Assembly (NCBI GenBank): GCA_045646365.1
Contig: JAZRKP010000044.1
Location: 1-64,000 of the forward strand
Length of the DNA stretch: 64,000 nucleotides
Source of the DNA: SIG454 sp045646365
GTDB taxonomy: Bacteria > Bacillota > Clostridia > Monoglobales > Monoglobaceae
Direction of reading: 5' to 3'
Positions 18,201 to 26,956 of this stretch are shown piece after piece. Under the pieces are notes generated by a model that worked only from the letters and a program-made list of their open reading frames with translations, ran no database searches and had not been told where the DNA came from. Position 1 is the stretch's first letter; each line of letters opens with the position of its first letter. The position numbers were made by a program, and so were the translations under genes.

Positions 18201-20456
18201 TTCACAGTTGTCACGGGTACAGATATGCCAGTGTCCGTCTGCGTCCTTTTTATATTCACCTGTAAAATCATGATTTAATGCAGGTGTTGTGGTTTGTTCA
18301 ACAATCACACTGTTACAAACATCACAATGCGAACCTTCTGTTTTACCTGTTTCTGTACAGGTTGCCTCAATTTCATCATCAATAATCGGGGTATGGTCTG
18401 CCGTTTCGGTATGTTCTGCATTGTTCTTACATACCCTTTTGTGGCTTGTAGTATCTACCTTTACCCAGTCACCCCAGTTATGGTCTTTCTGGTCTATTGA
18501 TTCTGTCTTTGTTCCTTTGCATACGGAGCAGGTATAAGTTTTTACACCCTCCTGACCGCATGTTGCCTCTGTTGTTATTTTGCCGTCGTCCCAAGTATGC
18601 TCTTGTTTTTCATGGTGGTCTTTATCATTAGCACACTCACGGACATGCAAGTCATTATCAGACAACTTCCAATCCCCGTACTTATGACCTAATGAAGGGA
18701 TAACCTCTTTTTTAGTCATTACAGGTTCATCGCAACCTTCGGCAATACATGTGTAGGTTTTTTCGCCGTCCACCTTACAAGTTGGAGGTATTATTTCAGG
18801 CTCACCCCATTTATGAATGTGAGTTACAGCCTCACCACCTACTGTTATATTATCGGGAGCGGTTTCAAGAGTAGTTGAAACAGTTACATTTGTACCCGTA
18901 ACAGCCACACCACTTGTTGAGTTGATTTCAACATCAACAGATGCATCGCCAGTTACAGTTACGCTTACGCTCTCTGTTGCAGTTTCAGGGATTTCCACCT
19001 TTTGAACTGTATCAGAATCAGCAGTTACCGCTGCCGTTGCTATTATTGTATTAACGGAATTATTTACACCTGTTACACTTGTTTCCGCCTTTGCTTCAAC
19101 AGTTGCAACACTACCAGCCGTTACAGTTACTGCTACTGCACTTTCCGCAGTTTCAGGAACTGCAAGAGTATCAACCTTTGTATTTTCACCCTTAATCTCT
19201 ATGTTAGCAGCTGCCTCAATCTTTGTAACAGCAGAGATAGTATCTACCGCCTCAATAATTGCAGGTTTCTGTACCTCAACATTGGCAATAGGTGTATTTG
19301 TCAATTCAAGACGAGGCACTTCGCCTGTTTCTTTAGCCATTATAACCTTACCATGAATAGTGCAGGCATCAAGTTTAATTGAGTTTGAGCCACCGCCCTT
19401 GATAGTCAAATCACCTTTAACAGTTACACCGCTCAAAGTAACCTCACCATCTGCTACTGCATCGGTTATAGTTACATTGTTATATGTACCTCTTGTTACG
19501 GTTTTTTCCTCGCTGATTGTCAGGTTAGAGGTTGTTGGTCTGGAACTACCGCCAGAACTACCGCCAGAACCACCACCGCTGGGTTTTTTAGGGGTTTCCT
19601 TTTTAATCTCCTCAACAGTTGCATCAATTTGGGGAAGTTTAGAATTGTTACTTATAATCTTTGTATCAGCCTGAACTGTAACCTCACCCGTAACTGTTGC
19701 ATCCTTAAAGGTTACAGCTTTTCCGTCGGTTGCCTGTGATATAAGAATATCGGCCTTTGTCTCACCTTTTAAGGTAGTATCTCCGGCAGTTACAAGAATA
19801 ATGCCGTTGCTGTCTGTCAGGTCATATTCACCGCTTGCATTGATATACTGAACCACAGCACGGTCAAGGATTGTCACAAGAGATGCTCTGCTCATACTGT
19901 CAGCAGGTGCAATCATATCACTTGAAACACCGCTTACAATACCGCTGTTTATCAAAGCGGAAACATAAGGTAAAGCCCAGTTATCAATTGCTTTGCTGTC
20001 CTTGAATGAGTTTAAGTCTGATGTTTTGTCTGCTTTAATGCCGAAAGCACGACAGAACATGGTCATAGCCTCTTGTCTGGTGATTTCTGCATTAGGGTTA
20101 GCCTTGCCGTTATCCCCAAGCATTATGCCTGCTTTATAGCAACGAAGAACATAAGGAGCATACCAATCATCGGCAGAAATATCACTAAATGGATTTTCCG
20201 CTTCTTCTGTCAGCCCCAAGGTTTTTGACAGTATTGTTGCCATTTGTCCGCGTGTGATTGAGTTGTCTGGGTTAAAGGCATCGCCGTAGCCCTCAACAAT
20301 CCCGTAATCACTCCACCGCTCAATGGCTGTTTCTGCCCAGTGGTTAGTTGTGTCATTGTATCTGCTGTCTGACGCAAAAGCAGTAGGCATAGCCAAGCTA
20401 CATAGCATCGCAAGTGAAAGCAGAATTGACAATACTTTACTTTGTTTCCGTTTCAT
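15216..20456 (-). CDS. Large SLH-anchored surface protein with Cys/His repeats and C-terminal beta-helix
   Basis: A 1746-residue secreted protein. The signal peptide (residues 1-28, cut after AFA) is followed by three SLH repeats (about 30-205) for binding secondary cell-wall polymer, then a Gly/Ser linker (about 293-307) and a Thr/Val-rich beta-solenoid-like region (about 310-540). About eight Cys-x2-Cys/His repeats follow (542-850, e.g. TYTCSVCKGTKTES repeated, H-x-WGD), then Ig-like domains (850-1400) and a right-handed beta-helix (about 1412-1740, repeated NGGTF/NDGTF turns). The repeats look like metal- or disulfide-stabilised stalk units. It has its own promoter and terminator. No catalytic residues are evident, so an adhesin or structural role is the default inference; a lyase-type beta-helix is possible. 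Confidence 0.85.
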   Translation of the reverse strand: MKRKQSKVLSILLSLAMLCSLAMPTAFASDSRYNDTTNHWAETAIERWSDYGIVEGYGDAFNPDNSITRGQMATILSKTLGLTEEAENPFSDISADDWYAPYVLRCYKAGIMLGDNGKANPNAEITRQEAMTMFCRAFGIKADKTSDLNSFKDSKAIDNWALPYVSALINSGIVSGVSSDMIAPADSMSRASLVTILDRAVVQYINASGEYDLTDSNGIILVTAGDTTLKGETKADILISQATDGKAVTFKDATVTGEVTVQADTKIISNNSKLPQIDATVEEIKKETPKKPSGGGSGGSSGGSSRPTTSNLTISEEKTVTRGTYNNVTITDAVADGEVTLSGVTVKGDLTIKGGGSNSIKLDACTIHGKVIMAKETGEVPRLELTNTPIANVEVQKPAIIEAVDTISAVTKIEAAANIEIKGENTKVDTLAVPETAESAVAVTVTAGSVATVEAKAETSVTGVNNSVNTIIATAAVTADSDTVQKVEIPETATESVSVTVTGDASVDVEINSTSGVAVTGTNVTVSTTLETAPDNITVGGEAVTHIHKWGEPEIIPPTCKVDGEKTYTCIAEGCDEPVMTKKEVIPSLGHKYGDWKLSDNDLHVRECANDKDHHEKQEHTWDDGKITTEATCGQEGVKTYTCSVCKGTKTESIDQKDHNWGDWVKVDTTSHKRVCKNNAEHTETADHTPIIDDEIEATCTETGKTEGSHCDVCNSVIVEQTTTPALNHDFTGEYKKDADGHWHICTRDNCEETDTKAAHSYNTKNCAEIATCTICNYVKPDGEHSWGDYIKLDDFNHKRNCSACDEPEIKAHSWNDGVITAEPTQTNAGVKTYTCSECKGTKTESVPYVPKKEINFSKSGNSIRVEWSGYTASKYIFRLFDEEGNKVSESAETSRTYDNDISIYMPVPDTGVNKYKFVLYEYRNGVATELDSIDDAIIITVGSEAVDYEIAYNDVAENEHSITWKNGIVPNGIKYIGIWKNANGTHNEKISGAISQYGIVHRKYGYQNLTFDLRVISSFDVLDGKVALTMTPPSEKKYTEPSSVNNYTFVENYAGSPLRISWNESALAAENGYVLKFDGYDADVITRRTVTGLATVLASTNLESGKISLGIYTGPDRANLTLVYPSKEIANITFNNTTPEFVIEKDASGSYNFVSNMSGGMWVYKLYDSDNNYYYVNNDINGAIDSYANFADGYTVKARYITWTLNDDKTFAEFSVSNIASYTYKESVASETNAHLMMDGDYLYLVFEDEEGLGVNEWYHVVQDGENITSEDVKEIELTWLLPGISESKAISYEIQKGNWQTKETFVKLDNALNITVTDSAPNLSLVPQADGTYKITGGGDTGYFYRVTAPDGERLATDYTIDDTFLCSIYEGCTVELQTGTITVAEDGLSADITMSPVVKIENPTLPTGLNTVVEVDTADELLDAVNRGAIATLTADIISENVFKFKTGAPATIDLNGHTLTAPNTRAYYGKELVIDATEEGSAIIGNVTVQLYGKLTLNGGNYSKIRVTDGRGFVANGITVESADSPYALEIGYSNYVEINNSSCISTSNSDYSAGLYIWDCNEVNLNNVTASVTGNSFAADIAYCETVDISGGSFSAPNNDGLRFVECEKATIDDATISGGTTALLVQDGAVAVINGGTFTSAGSSAIQLSRDDSALVINDGTFIANSDASVKNIVVMDNTNSLVINGGTFTGFSGVTYTDNANVSITGGTFSFDPTEYVDTTTHTVTDNNDGTYSVSTKTE

Positions 20457-20519
20457 TTTTCTTTAACTCCTTTATATAAAATATTTAATGTGTTTTTTAA
20501 ATTAAAAGTAGTAGCTTAT

Positions 20520-20548
20520 ATTATACCACAACACACCTGCAATTACAA
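20520..20548 (-). promoter_or_regulatory. Promoter of the SLH surface protein gene
   Basis: TTGTAA (20543-20548), 17-bp spacer, TATAAT (20520-20525) on the minus strand, followed by a 60-nt leader with AAAGGAG ten bases before ATG 20456. Confidence 0.7.
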
Positions 20549-20589
20549 TAAGAATTATGATTTTTTCACTTTTGTACAAAAATTAATAG

Positions 20590-21918
20590 TTACGGTTTTT
20601 CGTATATTTTGATTTTTCCGTCAGTTATTCCCACTATTCCGTTTCCCTCAAGTTTTGATATGTAATTCACTATATCTTCGTCTATAACCTCAAATGGTGC
20701 AATAATAGGCACGCCCGGAGGATAAGCATAAATATAATCCGCGCAAACTCCATCTGTCGCATCTTTTAGTAAAACTGTTTTAACCGCACCTGTTTGTCCT
20801 TTATATTTTTGCGGAACGGGGTATTTCGCCGTACACTTTTTACCACGCCTTACCGCCTTATCAATTTTCTCAAGAGCCTTCATAAGTCTTTTGAAATCCT
20901 GTTTTCTGTCACAAACCGAGGTCATAGCAAGAGCATAATTATCATAAGCCATTTCAAGCTCAATTCCATAATGCTCTCTTAATTTCTCCATTAGCTCCAA
21001 TCCTGAAATATCCGTTTTACCTGTGCTTATAACGATTTTACCCAAATCATCATTCTTTCTCAGTTCCAGTTTTTCAAGGCGTATATTTCCGTAAAACCAC
21101 TCAATGTTATCTCTATACCGTTCAAACCGTTTCTTTTCGTTTTCCACAAAGGAAAGACATTCCGAAACAGATGCCATTAAAACATACGACGGACTCGATG
21201 TTTGAAACACATTCAGTTTTTCCTTTATAACTCCGCCGTCAATCCGCTCTTCATTTAATATAAGCAAGGCTGTTTGTGTCATAGACGGCAATGTTTTATG
21301 CAGACTTATGCAGGCAATATCAGCACCCTGCTCAACAGGACTTTCTCCGCCCATAAATCTAATGTGTGCCCCATGTGCGGAATCGACAAAAACAGGAATA
21401 TTTTTTTCGTGGGCTATACGGCAAATCCCCTCTATATCGCTTATAACACCCTCATATGTTGGTGAAGTCAGCACTATAAGTGTTGCATCAGGATTTTCTT
21501 CCACCGCCTTTTTAACGGATTCAAGGCTTATACCTTTCGCAATTCCAAGCTCGTCATACTCAGGAAATATATATTCACATTCAAGTTCCATAAGTTTGAC
21601 CGCATTATACACAGCTTTATGGCAGTTTCTCGCCATAATTATTTTATCGCCCTTTTTGCAGACACCACAGATAGCAGAAAGGATTGCTCCCGTACTTCCG
21701 TTTATTGAGATAAACGCTTTGTCCGCATTATACGCTTTTGCCCAGCCGTTCTGCAGTTCCTTAAGTATTCCCGTCGGATTTGCAAGATTATCGAACCCGT
21801 CAATTTCCGTTATATCAACATCCCTACAAATACCGAATTTCCGCTTATGCCCGGGCATATGCATAGGACAAATATTCTTTTTGCCGTAAATTTTCAATTT
21901 TTCATACAACCCGCTCAT
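20590..21918 (-). CDS. Orn/Lys/Arg decarboxylase family PLP enzyme (SpeA/YaaO-like)
   Basis: An aspartate-aminotransferase-fold amino-acid decarboxylase of 442 residues, the short Firmicutes form without the N-terminal wing domain. It has PMHMPGHKR at the N-terminus, SINGSTGAILSAI, the DSAHGAHI motif binding PLP (about residue 184) and SLHKTLPSMTQT with the Schiff-base lysine (about 207). The C-terminal domain includes AYPPGVPI. It probably makes cadaverine, agmatine or putrescine; the substrate cannot be fixed from sequence. The start is ATG 21918 behind GGAGG, not the upstream TTG. It is the last gene of the unit beginning at 24961, and no clear terminator follows. Confidence 0.88.
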   Translation of the reverse strand: MSGLYEKLKIYGKKNICPMHMPGHKRKFGICRDVDITEIDGFDNLANPTGILKELQNGWAKAYNADKAFISINGSTGAILSAICGVCKKGDKIIMARNCHKAVYNAVKLMELECEYIFPEYDELGIAKGISLESVKKAVEENPDATLIVLTSPTYEGVISDIEGICRIAHEKNIPVFVDSAHGAHIRFMGGESPVEQGADIACISLHKTLPSMTQTALLILNEERIDGGVIKEKLNVFQTSSPSYVLMASVSECLSFVENEKKRFERYRDNIEWFYGNIRLEKLELRKNDDLGKIVISTGKTDISGLELMEKLREHYGIELEMAYDNYALAMTSVCDRKQDFKRLMKALEKIDKAVRRGKKCTAKYPVPQKYKGQTGAVKTVLLKDATDGVCADYIYAYPPGVPIIAPFEVIDEDIVNYISKLEGNGIVGITDGKIKIYEKP

Positions 21919-21931
21919 AGCGTCCTCCAAA

Positions 21932-23365
21932 TCAGATTCTTTTATACATTTCGTTAAGTCTGCGGAATTTATTTTTATCTATTCCGTCAAGTTGTTCCTT
22001 TGTCAGGCGGAACTGCCAGTTTCCGTCAGCTTTTCCGGGAATATTCAGCCTTGTATCCGAGCCGTAACCCAGCAAATCCTGAACAGGCAGAATAACCAGT
22101 CCTGAATGGCTCGCAAACATGGTCCTCAAAATACTGTCATATCCCCGTTCCCAGTCAGGGTTATCGTATCCGCAGTATTCAAGCATTCTCTTTCTGTCCC
22201 AATCCGAAAGCTCCCAAAGATAACCTAAGAGAGTATTATTATCGTGAGTTCCTGTGTATGCAATGCAGTTATTTTTGTAGTTATGTGGAAGATGCGGAGT
22301 ATCGTGGTCACCTAAAAAGGCAAACTGGAATACCCTCATTCCCGGAAATCCGCTTTTCTCAACAAGCTCCTCTACCTCACGGGTGATTTCCCCCAAATCC
22401 TCGGCGATAATCAGTTTATCCTCAGCCACGGATTTAAGCGCATCAATAAGCTTTTCACCCGGACCTTTAACCCATTTACCATTACGGGCATTTTCAGCTT
22501 TCCCGTCAACTGCATAGAATGACTCTATGGCTCTGAAATGGTCAATTCTAACTCCGTCAAAAAGTCTAAGCATATGTGCAATTCGGTCTTTCCACCACTT
22601 AAATCCTGTTTCTTCCATTTTTGCCCAGTTATAAAGGGGATTTCCCCAGAGCTGACCATCCTCACAGAAATAGTCCGGCGGAACGCCTGCCACCTCTGTC
22701 GGGTTATTCTCATTATCAAGCAAAAACAGTTCTCTGTTACTCCACACATCCGCGCTGTCATGGGAAACATAAATCGGTATGTCTCCGATAATTTTTATCC
22801 CTTTTTCATTGGCATACGCCTTAATTTCCGCCCACTGGGAGAAAAACTCAAACTGAATGAATTTCCACATAAACAGAGTATCTTCATCAATCTCATCATT
22901 TTCCCATTTAAACCAAGGAAGCTGATTATTGGATTTTTTCAGCGCCATAAACTCACAGAATTTCTTAAGATACGGCTCGTTTTCGATAAAGGCATTTATT
23001 TCATCTCTGCTCTTGGCTCGCTTTGATGCCGTCATAAGCACATCAAAACGGGTGTGGTAAAGCCTTGTGAACTCACAGCAATACGGTGTTTGCTGAGTCT
23101 GTGCCAAAAGTTCTTCATCAGTCAGAAGTCCTTTTCGATTAAGCTTTTTAAGGTCAACAAAATATGGATTCCCGCCAAATGATGAATAAGATTTATATGG
23201 TGAATTACACTCGTCCACCAAACAAAACGGCAAAACCTGCCAATACGAAAATCCACATTCCTTTATAAAATCAATAAAATACTTTGCTTCGTCGCCAAAA
23301 CTCCCCGTTGAATAGTCACCGAAAAGAGACGAAAAATGCATAAGCACTCCGCTTTTTCTCTCCAC
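21932..23365 (-). CDS. malQ: 4-alpha-glucanotransferase (amylomaltase, GH77)
   Basis: Transfers alpha-1,4-glucan segments between maltodextrins in the cytosol. At 477 residues it is the standard bacterial short form. Key blocks are SPYKSYSSFGGNPYFVDL (about residue 57), DGVRIDHFRAIESF with the catalytic nucleophile aspartate (about 273), AEDLGEIT with the acid/base glutamate (about 319) and the THDNNT motif (about 375). The start is GTG 23365, seven bases after AGGAGG; the frame extension to 23389 overlaps the ribosome site. It follows the GNAT gene with overlap of the unused extension only. Confidence 0.93.
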   Translation of the reverse strand: MERKSGVLMHFSSLFGDYSTGSFGDEAKYFIDFIKECGFSYWQVLPFCLVDECNSPYKSYSSFGGNPYFVDLKKLNRKGLLTDEELLAQTQQTPYCCEFTRLYHTRFDVLMTASKRAKSRDEINAFIENEPYLKKFCEFMALKKSNNQLPWFKWENDEIDEDTLFMWKFIQFEFFSQWAEIKAYANEKGIKIIGDIPIYVSHDSADVWSNRELFLLDNENNPTEVAGVPPDYFCEDGQLWGNPLYNWAKMEETGFKWWKDRIAHMLRLFDGVRIDHFRAIESFYAVDGKAENARNGKWVKGPGEKLIDALKSVAEDKLIIAEDLGEITREVEELVEKSGFPGMRVFQFAFLGDHDTPHLPHNYKNNCIAYTGTHDNNTLLGYLWELSDWDRKRMLEYCGYDNPDWERGYDSILRTMFASHSGLVILPVQDLLGYGSDTRLNIPGKADGNWQFRLTKEQLDGIDKNKFRRLNEMYKRI

Positions 23366-23376
23366 TAAAATTCCTC

Positions 23377-24066
23377 CTAATTCATACACAATCCGAAATA
23401 TGGCTTTTCAAATTTCAGATTTTCGTCTATATATTTAATAAGTGCAAACGGCTCTGTCCAACTGCTTTTAAAAATTTCATCAGTTAGCAGTTCCTTAAGC
23501 GTTGTTTCCTCCCTGTAAACCGCTCCGCCGTCACATAACTTTATCTCGCCGAAGCTTAATATATACTCAAGCATTTCCTCGCTCCAGCCGATAAGGTCAT
23601 AGTCTGAAAATATTTCGTTTCTTATTTTAAAATATTCCGAAACGGAACATTGTTTTCCACTCCCCTTCACATCAGGAAGCGACGGTTTATAAACCACATC
23701 GCAATAACCAAGTTTTTCGTAAAAAGAAAACAAACTTTCGCTTGCAGGGACTAAAATCGCAAATCCCTCACTCTGACTTTTTATAATTTCGTCAATTCTG
23801 TTCATTACCGCTTTGCAAATACCTTTTCCCCGATGTGATTTTGCGGTTGCAACGGCATAGACATATCTGCCTTTAACCGCTTTGCAAAAAACAGGGAGCA
23901 TTGTTGCCATAGCAACGACTTCTCCATTTTCTGAAAAGACAAGCATATTTTTCTTATAATCAATCTTCTCAAGAAAATCAGCTATAAATTTCTCGTCATC
24001 ACCAAAGGCTTCCTGCCACAGTTTTATTATCCCATTTCGATAAATTTCGGAAGCAAATTCTATCAT
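23377..24066 (-). CDS. GNAT family N-acetyltransferase
   Basis: A 229-residue acetyltransferase. The acetyl-CoA-binding motif A is visible as VATAKSHRGKGICKAVMNRI (about residues 72-92), followed by the motif B region FYEKLGY. The C-terminal half lacks a recognised fold. The acceptor substrate is unknown. It abuts the DUF2156 gene, whose stop codon ends one base before this start, a pairing that suggests a two-protein function. Confidence 0.82.
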   Translation of the reverse strand: MIEFASEIYRNGIIKLWQEAFGDDEKFIADFLEKIDYKKNMLVFSENGEVVAMATMLPVFCKAVKGRYVYAVATAKSHRGKGICKAVMNRIDEIIKSQSEGFAILVPASESLFSFYEKLGYCDVVYKPSLPDVKGSGKQCSVSEYFKIRNEIFSDYDLIGWSEEMLEYILSFGEIKLCDGGAVYREETTLKELLTDEIFKSSWTEPFALIKYIDENLKFEKPYFGLCMN

Positions 24067-24067
24067 T

Positions 24068-24961
24068 TTAAATCTCCCTCATTTTAGCGTCCCATTTTTC
24101 AAGGATAACACACGGTCTGTATGAAAGCTTTGCTTTTCTCAGCCCCTCGTCACCTGTGTCATCCTCACGATTAACAAATTTATATCCATCGCAGTTATGA
24201 ATGACAAATTCACGGTTAATAATAGGATATGCTCCCTGAATATCAGCATATGCTTTTTCGATATGAACAAGAAAGGTGTCGTCATTGAGTCTGTCACCCA
24301 TAGAGAATGCGATTACCTCACCATTGGCACGGATAAGACCGCCCGAAAGTCCCAGCTTTTCAAAGTTCTCAAAGGCTTCCGAAACGGCACATCCCTCTTC
24401 CTTAAGCCCTGTTTCATTCTCACATCCTGCATCTTCACACCATTTTTTGTTCATTTCAAAAGCTTCGCCTATGTTACTTTTATCAATCTGTTCGTATTTC
24501 CAGTCAGGATTATTCTCTATAAAACGATTGATATGGTTTCTTTTGGATGAAAGTTTCTTTCCCGAAAGGGTCGCAAGCTTGTCCTTTTCATAAATATAAT
24601 CCGCCCCATCACGAATTTCGGTAAACTCAAACTTTTCTGGATAAAATTGTTCGAGAAACTCTTTATTTTTCTTCGTGAGAGAATAAAAACCCGGACATAC
24701 ATTCCGTTCAACACAATAATTAATTATTTCGTCAATAGCACTCTTAACATCACCATCACCTATAGGGAAAAGAAAATAATTTTCTCCAGCCATCGCCGAA
24801 AAGAAGTTCCCGTTTTGCAATGAACTTATTTTCATATCGTATATTTTCCGCCATATAAATATCGTGGTAAAATTACATTCAAGGCTCTCGCAATCGCCTT
24901 TACTCATAATTTCCTCTACCCATTTTCTGTCGTTTATATTTACCTCTCTGAAATCAGCCAT
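24068..24961 (-). CDS. DUF2156 domain protein (LPG synthetase C-terminal / FemX-like GNAT fold)
   Basis: A 297-residue cytosolic protein of the DUF2156 family, whose double-GNAT fold is shared with the aminoacyl-phosphatidylglycerol synthase domain. It has no membrane segments. Typical blocks are CNFTTIFIWRKIYD (about residue 32), GADYIYEKDKLATLSGKKL (about 120) and the C-terminal INREFVIHNCDGYKFVNREDD. ATG 24961 is chosen over an upstream TTG because of the GGGGAAG site and the family N-terminus. First gene of a four-gene unit behind a consensus promoter. The substrate is unknown. Confidence 0.8.
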   Translation of the reverse strand: MADFREVNINDRKWVEEIMSKGDCESLECNFTTIFIWRKIYDMKISSLQNGNFFSAMAGENYFLFPIGDGDVKSAIDEIINYCVERNVCPGFYSLTKKNKEFLEQFYPEKFEFTEIRDGADYIYEKDKLATLSGKKLSSKRNHINRFIENNPDWKYEQIDKSNIGEAFEMNKKWCEDAGCENETGLKEEGCAVSEAFENFEKLGLSGGLIRANGEVIAFSMGDRLNDDTFLVHIEKAYADIQGAYPIINREFVIHNCDGYKFVNREDDTGDEGLRKAKLSYRPCVILEKWDAKMREI

Positions 24962-25038
24962 ACCAAACTTCCCCAATTTTATAATTCTCTATACATTGTT
25001 ACCATTATAAGTTTTGCCTATACAAACGGCGTATTTCT

Positions 25039-25067
25039 ATTATATCACATAACAAATTTGATGTCAA
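25039..25067 (-). promoter_or_regulatory. Consensus sigma-A promoter for the DUF2156-malQ-decarboxylase unit
   Basis: TTGACA (25062-25067), 17-bp spacer, TATAAT (25039-25044) on the minus strand. The -35 is 10 bp from the first Pho-box-like repeat of the divergent phosphate symporter promoter, so a regulator bound there could affect both. Confidence 0.88.
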
Positions 25068-25077
25068 TTTTCAAATG

Positions 25078-25132
25078 TTTTACATAAATTTTACATTTAA
25101 TAGTTGTATATTTAACATTTTTGATGTAAAAT
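25078..25132 (+). promoter_or_regulatory. Pho-box-like direct repeats and promoter of the Na/phosphate symporter
   Basis: TTTTACA occurs at 25078 and 25089 and TTTAACA at 25111, all on one 11-bp phase, with a degenerate copy at 25100. A TAAAAT -10 candidate lies at 25127-25132, and no -35 consensus is present. PhoP of Bacillus binds TTAACA-like repeats spaced about 11 bp in this position. The downstream genes are a phosphate symporter and a PhoB-type regulator. Confidence 0.65.
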
Positions 25133-25167
25133 GGAATTATAAATTACAGATTTTACGGAGGAAAAGT

Positions 25168-26937
25168 ATGGATATTTTCTCAATTCTTGCACTAATCGGC
25201 GGTCTTGCCTTGTTCCTGTACGGAATGGATGTTATGGGAGACAGCCTTAAAAAAATCTCGGGCGGTAAGCTTGAATCCATTCTCGAAAGGCTTACTTCAA
25301 ACCGCTTTAACGGGTTCCTTTTGGGGTTATTTGTTACAGCAATAATTCAGAGTTCATCTGCGACAACTGTTATGCTTGTTGGTTTTGTTAACTCAGGCAT
25401 TATGAAGCTTGGACAGACAATAGGAATAATTATGGGCGCAAATATTGGAACAACGGTTACCTCCTGGCTCATCAGTTTATCCGATATAAGCAGTGATGCC
25501 AGCACAATCATCAAGTTATTCAAGCCAACCTCCTTTACGCCTGTTCTCGCTATTATCGGTTTGATTTTCACCATGGTAAGCAAGGACAAGAAAAGAGATA
25601 TAGGAACTCTTCTTCTCGGCTTTTCAATCCTTATGTTCGGTATGGACGCTATGAGTGATTCTATGAAGGGTCTTGGAGAAAGTGACACTTTCAAGCAAAT
25701 CCTTATTATGTTTGATAATCCGATTCTCGGTATTTTAAGTGGTACTATCCTTACCGCTATAATCCAGAGTTCTTCCGCATCAGTTGGTATTTTGCAGGCG
25801 CTCTCAGTTACAGGTATTATCCCTCACTCTGTTGCCCTGCCTATCATTCTCGGGCAGAACATAGGAACGACGATTACTCCTATTCTCTCTTCAATAAACG
25901 CAAATACTGACTCAAAAAGAGTTGCATTTTCCTGTTTATACATTAAAATTATCGGGGTTGTTATCGTTTGTCTTGCGTTCTATATTCTTCACGCGGTATT
26001 TGATTTTGATTTTATGCACACAAACGCATCATTTATGAGTATAGCTGTTATACACACAATGTTTAACATTCTCTCAACGGTTATCCTTCTGCCGTTTACT
26101 ACACAAATCGAAAGGACCGCTTGTACTCTTATAAAGGGCAGAAAATCCGACGAAGATATTGAAACTAACCCAACACATACTCTTGACGAAAGATTTCTTG
26201 ACTACCCTGCATACGCTATCGAACGAAGCAGAAATCTCGTTGTTGATATGGCACTTACTGCAAGGGAATCTTTTTACGATTCACTTACCCTTATTGACAA
26301 CTATGACAAAGAGCTTGTTGAAAAAATTCATCTTAACGAAAAGAAAATTGATACATACGAAGATAAAATCAGTTCATATCTTGTTAAAATCGCCAGTCGT
26401 GATTTATCAAAATCCGACAGCGAAACAACAACAAAGCTTCTTCATATAATCGGAGATATTGAACGAATCGGTGACCACGCTGAAAATATTGTCAAGGTTG
26501 CTGAAGAGATTTACCAGAAGAAAATCCAGTTCTCCGAAGAGGCAAGAAAAGAAATTCAGATTATTTCAGAGGCTACATCAGAAATTCTTGACATAACAAT
26601 GTCCGCTCTTGAAAAAGACGATATAAGCCTTGCAAAGCATATCGAACCTCTTGAACAGATTATTGATAAGCTTAAGCATAAGCTTAAAAACCGCCATTTT
26701 GCAAGACTTCAGGCTGGAAAATGTACTATCGAGCTTGGTTTCGTATTCTCTGACTTGCTTACAAATTACGAAAGAGTTGCTGACCATTGTTCTAACATCG
26801 GTGTTTGTCTTATCCAGATTGCAACTGACACTCAGGACACTCAGGATGCTCACGAATACCTAAGAAATGTTAAACACAATGCTGATAACGAATTTATAGC
26901 TCAGTACGATTTCTATAAAGAAAAATACAGTATTTAA
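25168..26937 (+). CDS. Na/Pi cotransporter family protein with PhoU-like tail
   Basis: A 589-residue membrane protein. Two homologous Na/Pi-cotransporter repeats carry the QSSSATTVMLVGFVNSG (about residue 56) and QSSSASVGILQALS (about 196) signatures with TM helices around them to about residue 320. A cytosolic C-terminal PhoU-like helical region (about 375-570, DIERIGDHAENI and NYERVADHCSNI) follows. It probably imports phosphate with Na+. The ATG at 25168 has GGAGG upstream, and the open frame back to 25075 covers the promoter. It is followed 19 bp later by the response regulator. Confidence 0.9.
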   Translation: MDIFSILALIGGLALFLYGMDVMGDSLKKISGGKLESILERLTSNRFNGFLLGLFVTAIIQSSSATTVMLVGFVNSGIMKLGQTIGIIMGANIGTTVTSWLISLSDISSDASTIIKLFKPTSFTPVLAIIGLIFTMVSKDKKRDIGTLLLGFSILMFGMDAMSDSMKGLGESDTFKQILIMFDNPILGILSGTILTAIIQSSSASVGILQALSVTGIIPHSVALPIILGQNIGTTITPILSSINANTDSKRVAFSCLYIKIIGVVIVCLAFYILHAVFDFDFMHTNASFMSIAVIHTMFNILSTVILLPFTTQIERTACTLIKGRKSDEDIETNPTHTLDERFLDYPAYAIERSRNLVVDMALTARESFYDSLTLIDNYDKELVEKIHLNEKKIDTYEDKISSYLVKIASRDLSKSDSETTTKLLHIIGDIERIGDHAENIVKVAEEIYQKKIQFSEEARKEIQIISEATSEILDITMSALEKDDISLAKHIEPLEQIIDKLKHKLKNRHFARLQAGKCTIELGFVFSDLLTNYERVADHCSNIGVCLIQIATDTQDTQDAHEYLRNVKHNADNEFIAQYDFYKEKYSI

Positions 26938-26956
26938 TTAAACGGTGGTGAAACAG

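Noticed and set aside
15216..20456. Plus-strand frames of 60-150 codons opposite the SLH gene
   Set aside because: They mirror the biased codon use of the long minus-strand gene, have no ribosome sites and no protein motifs.
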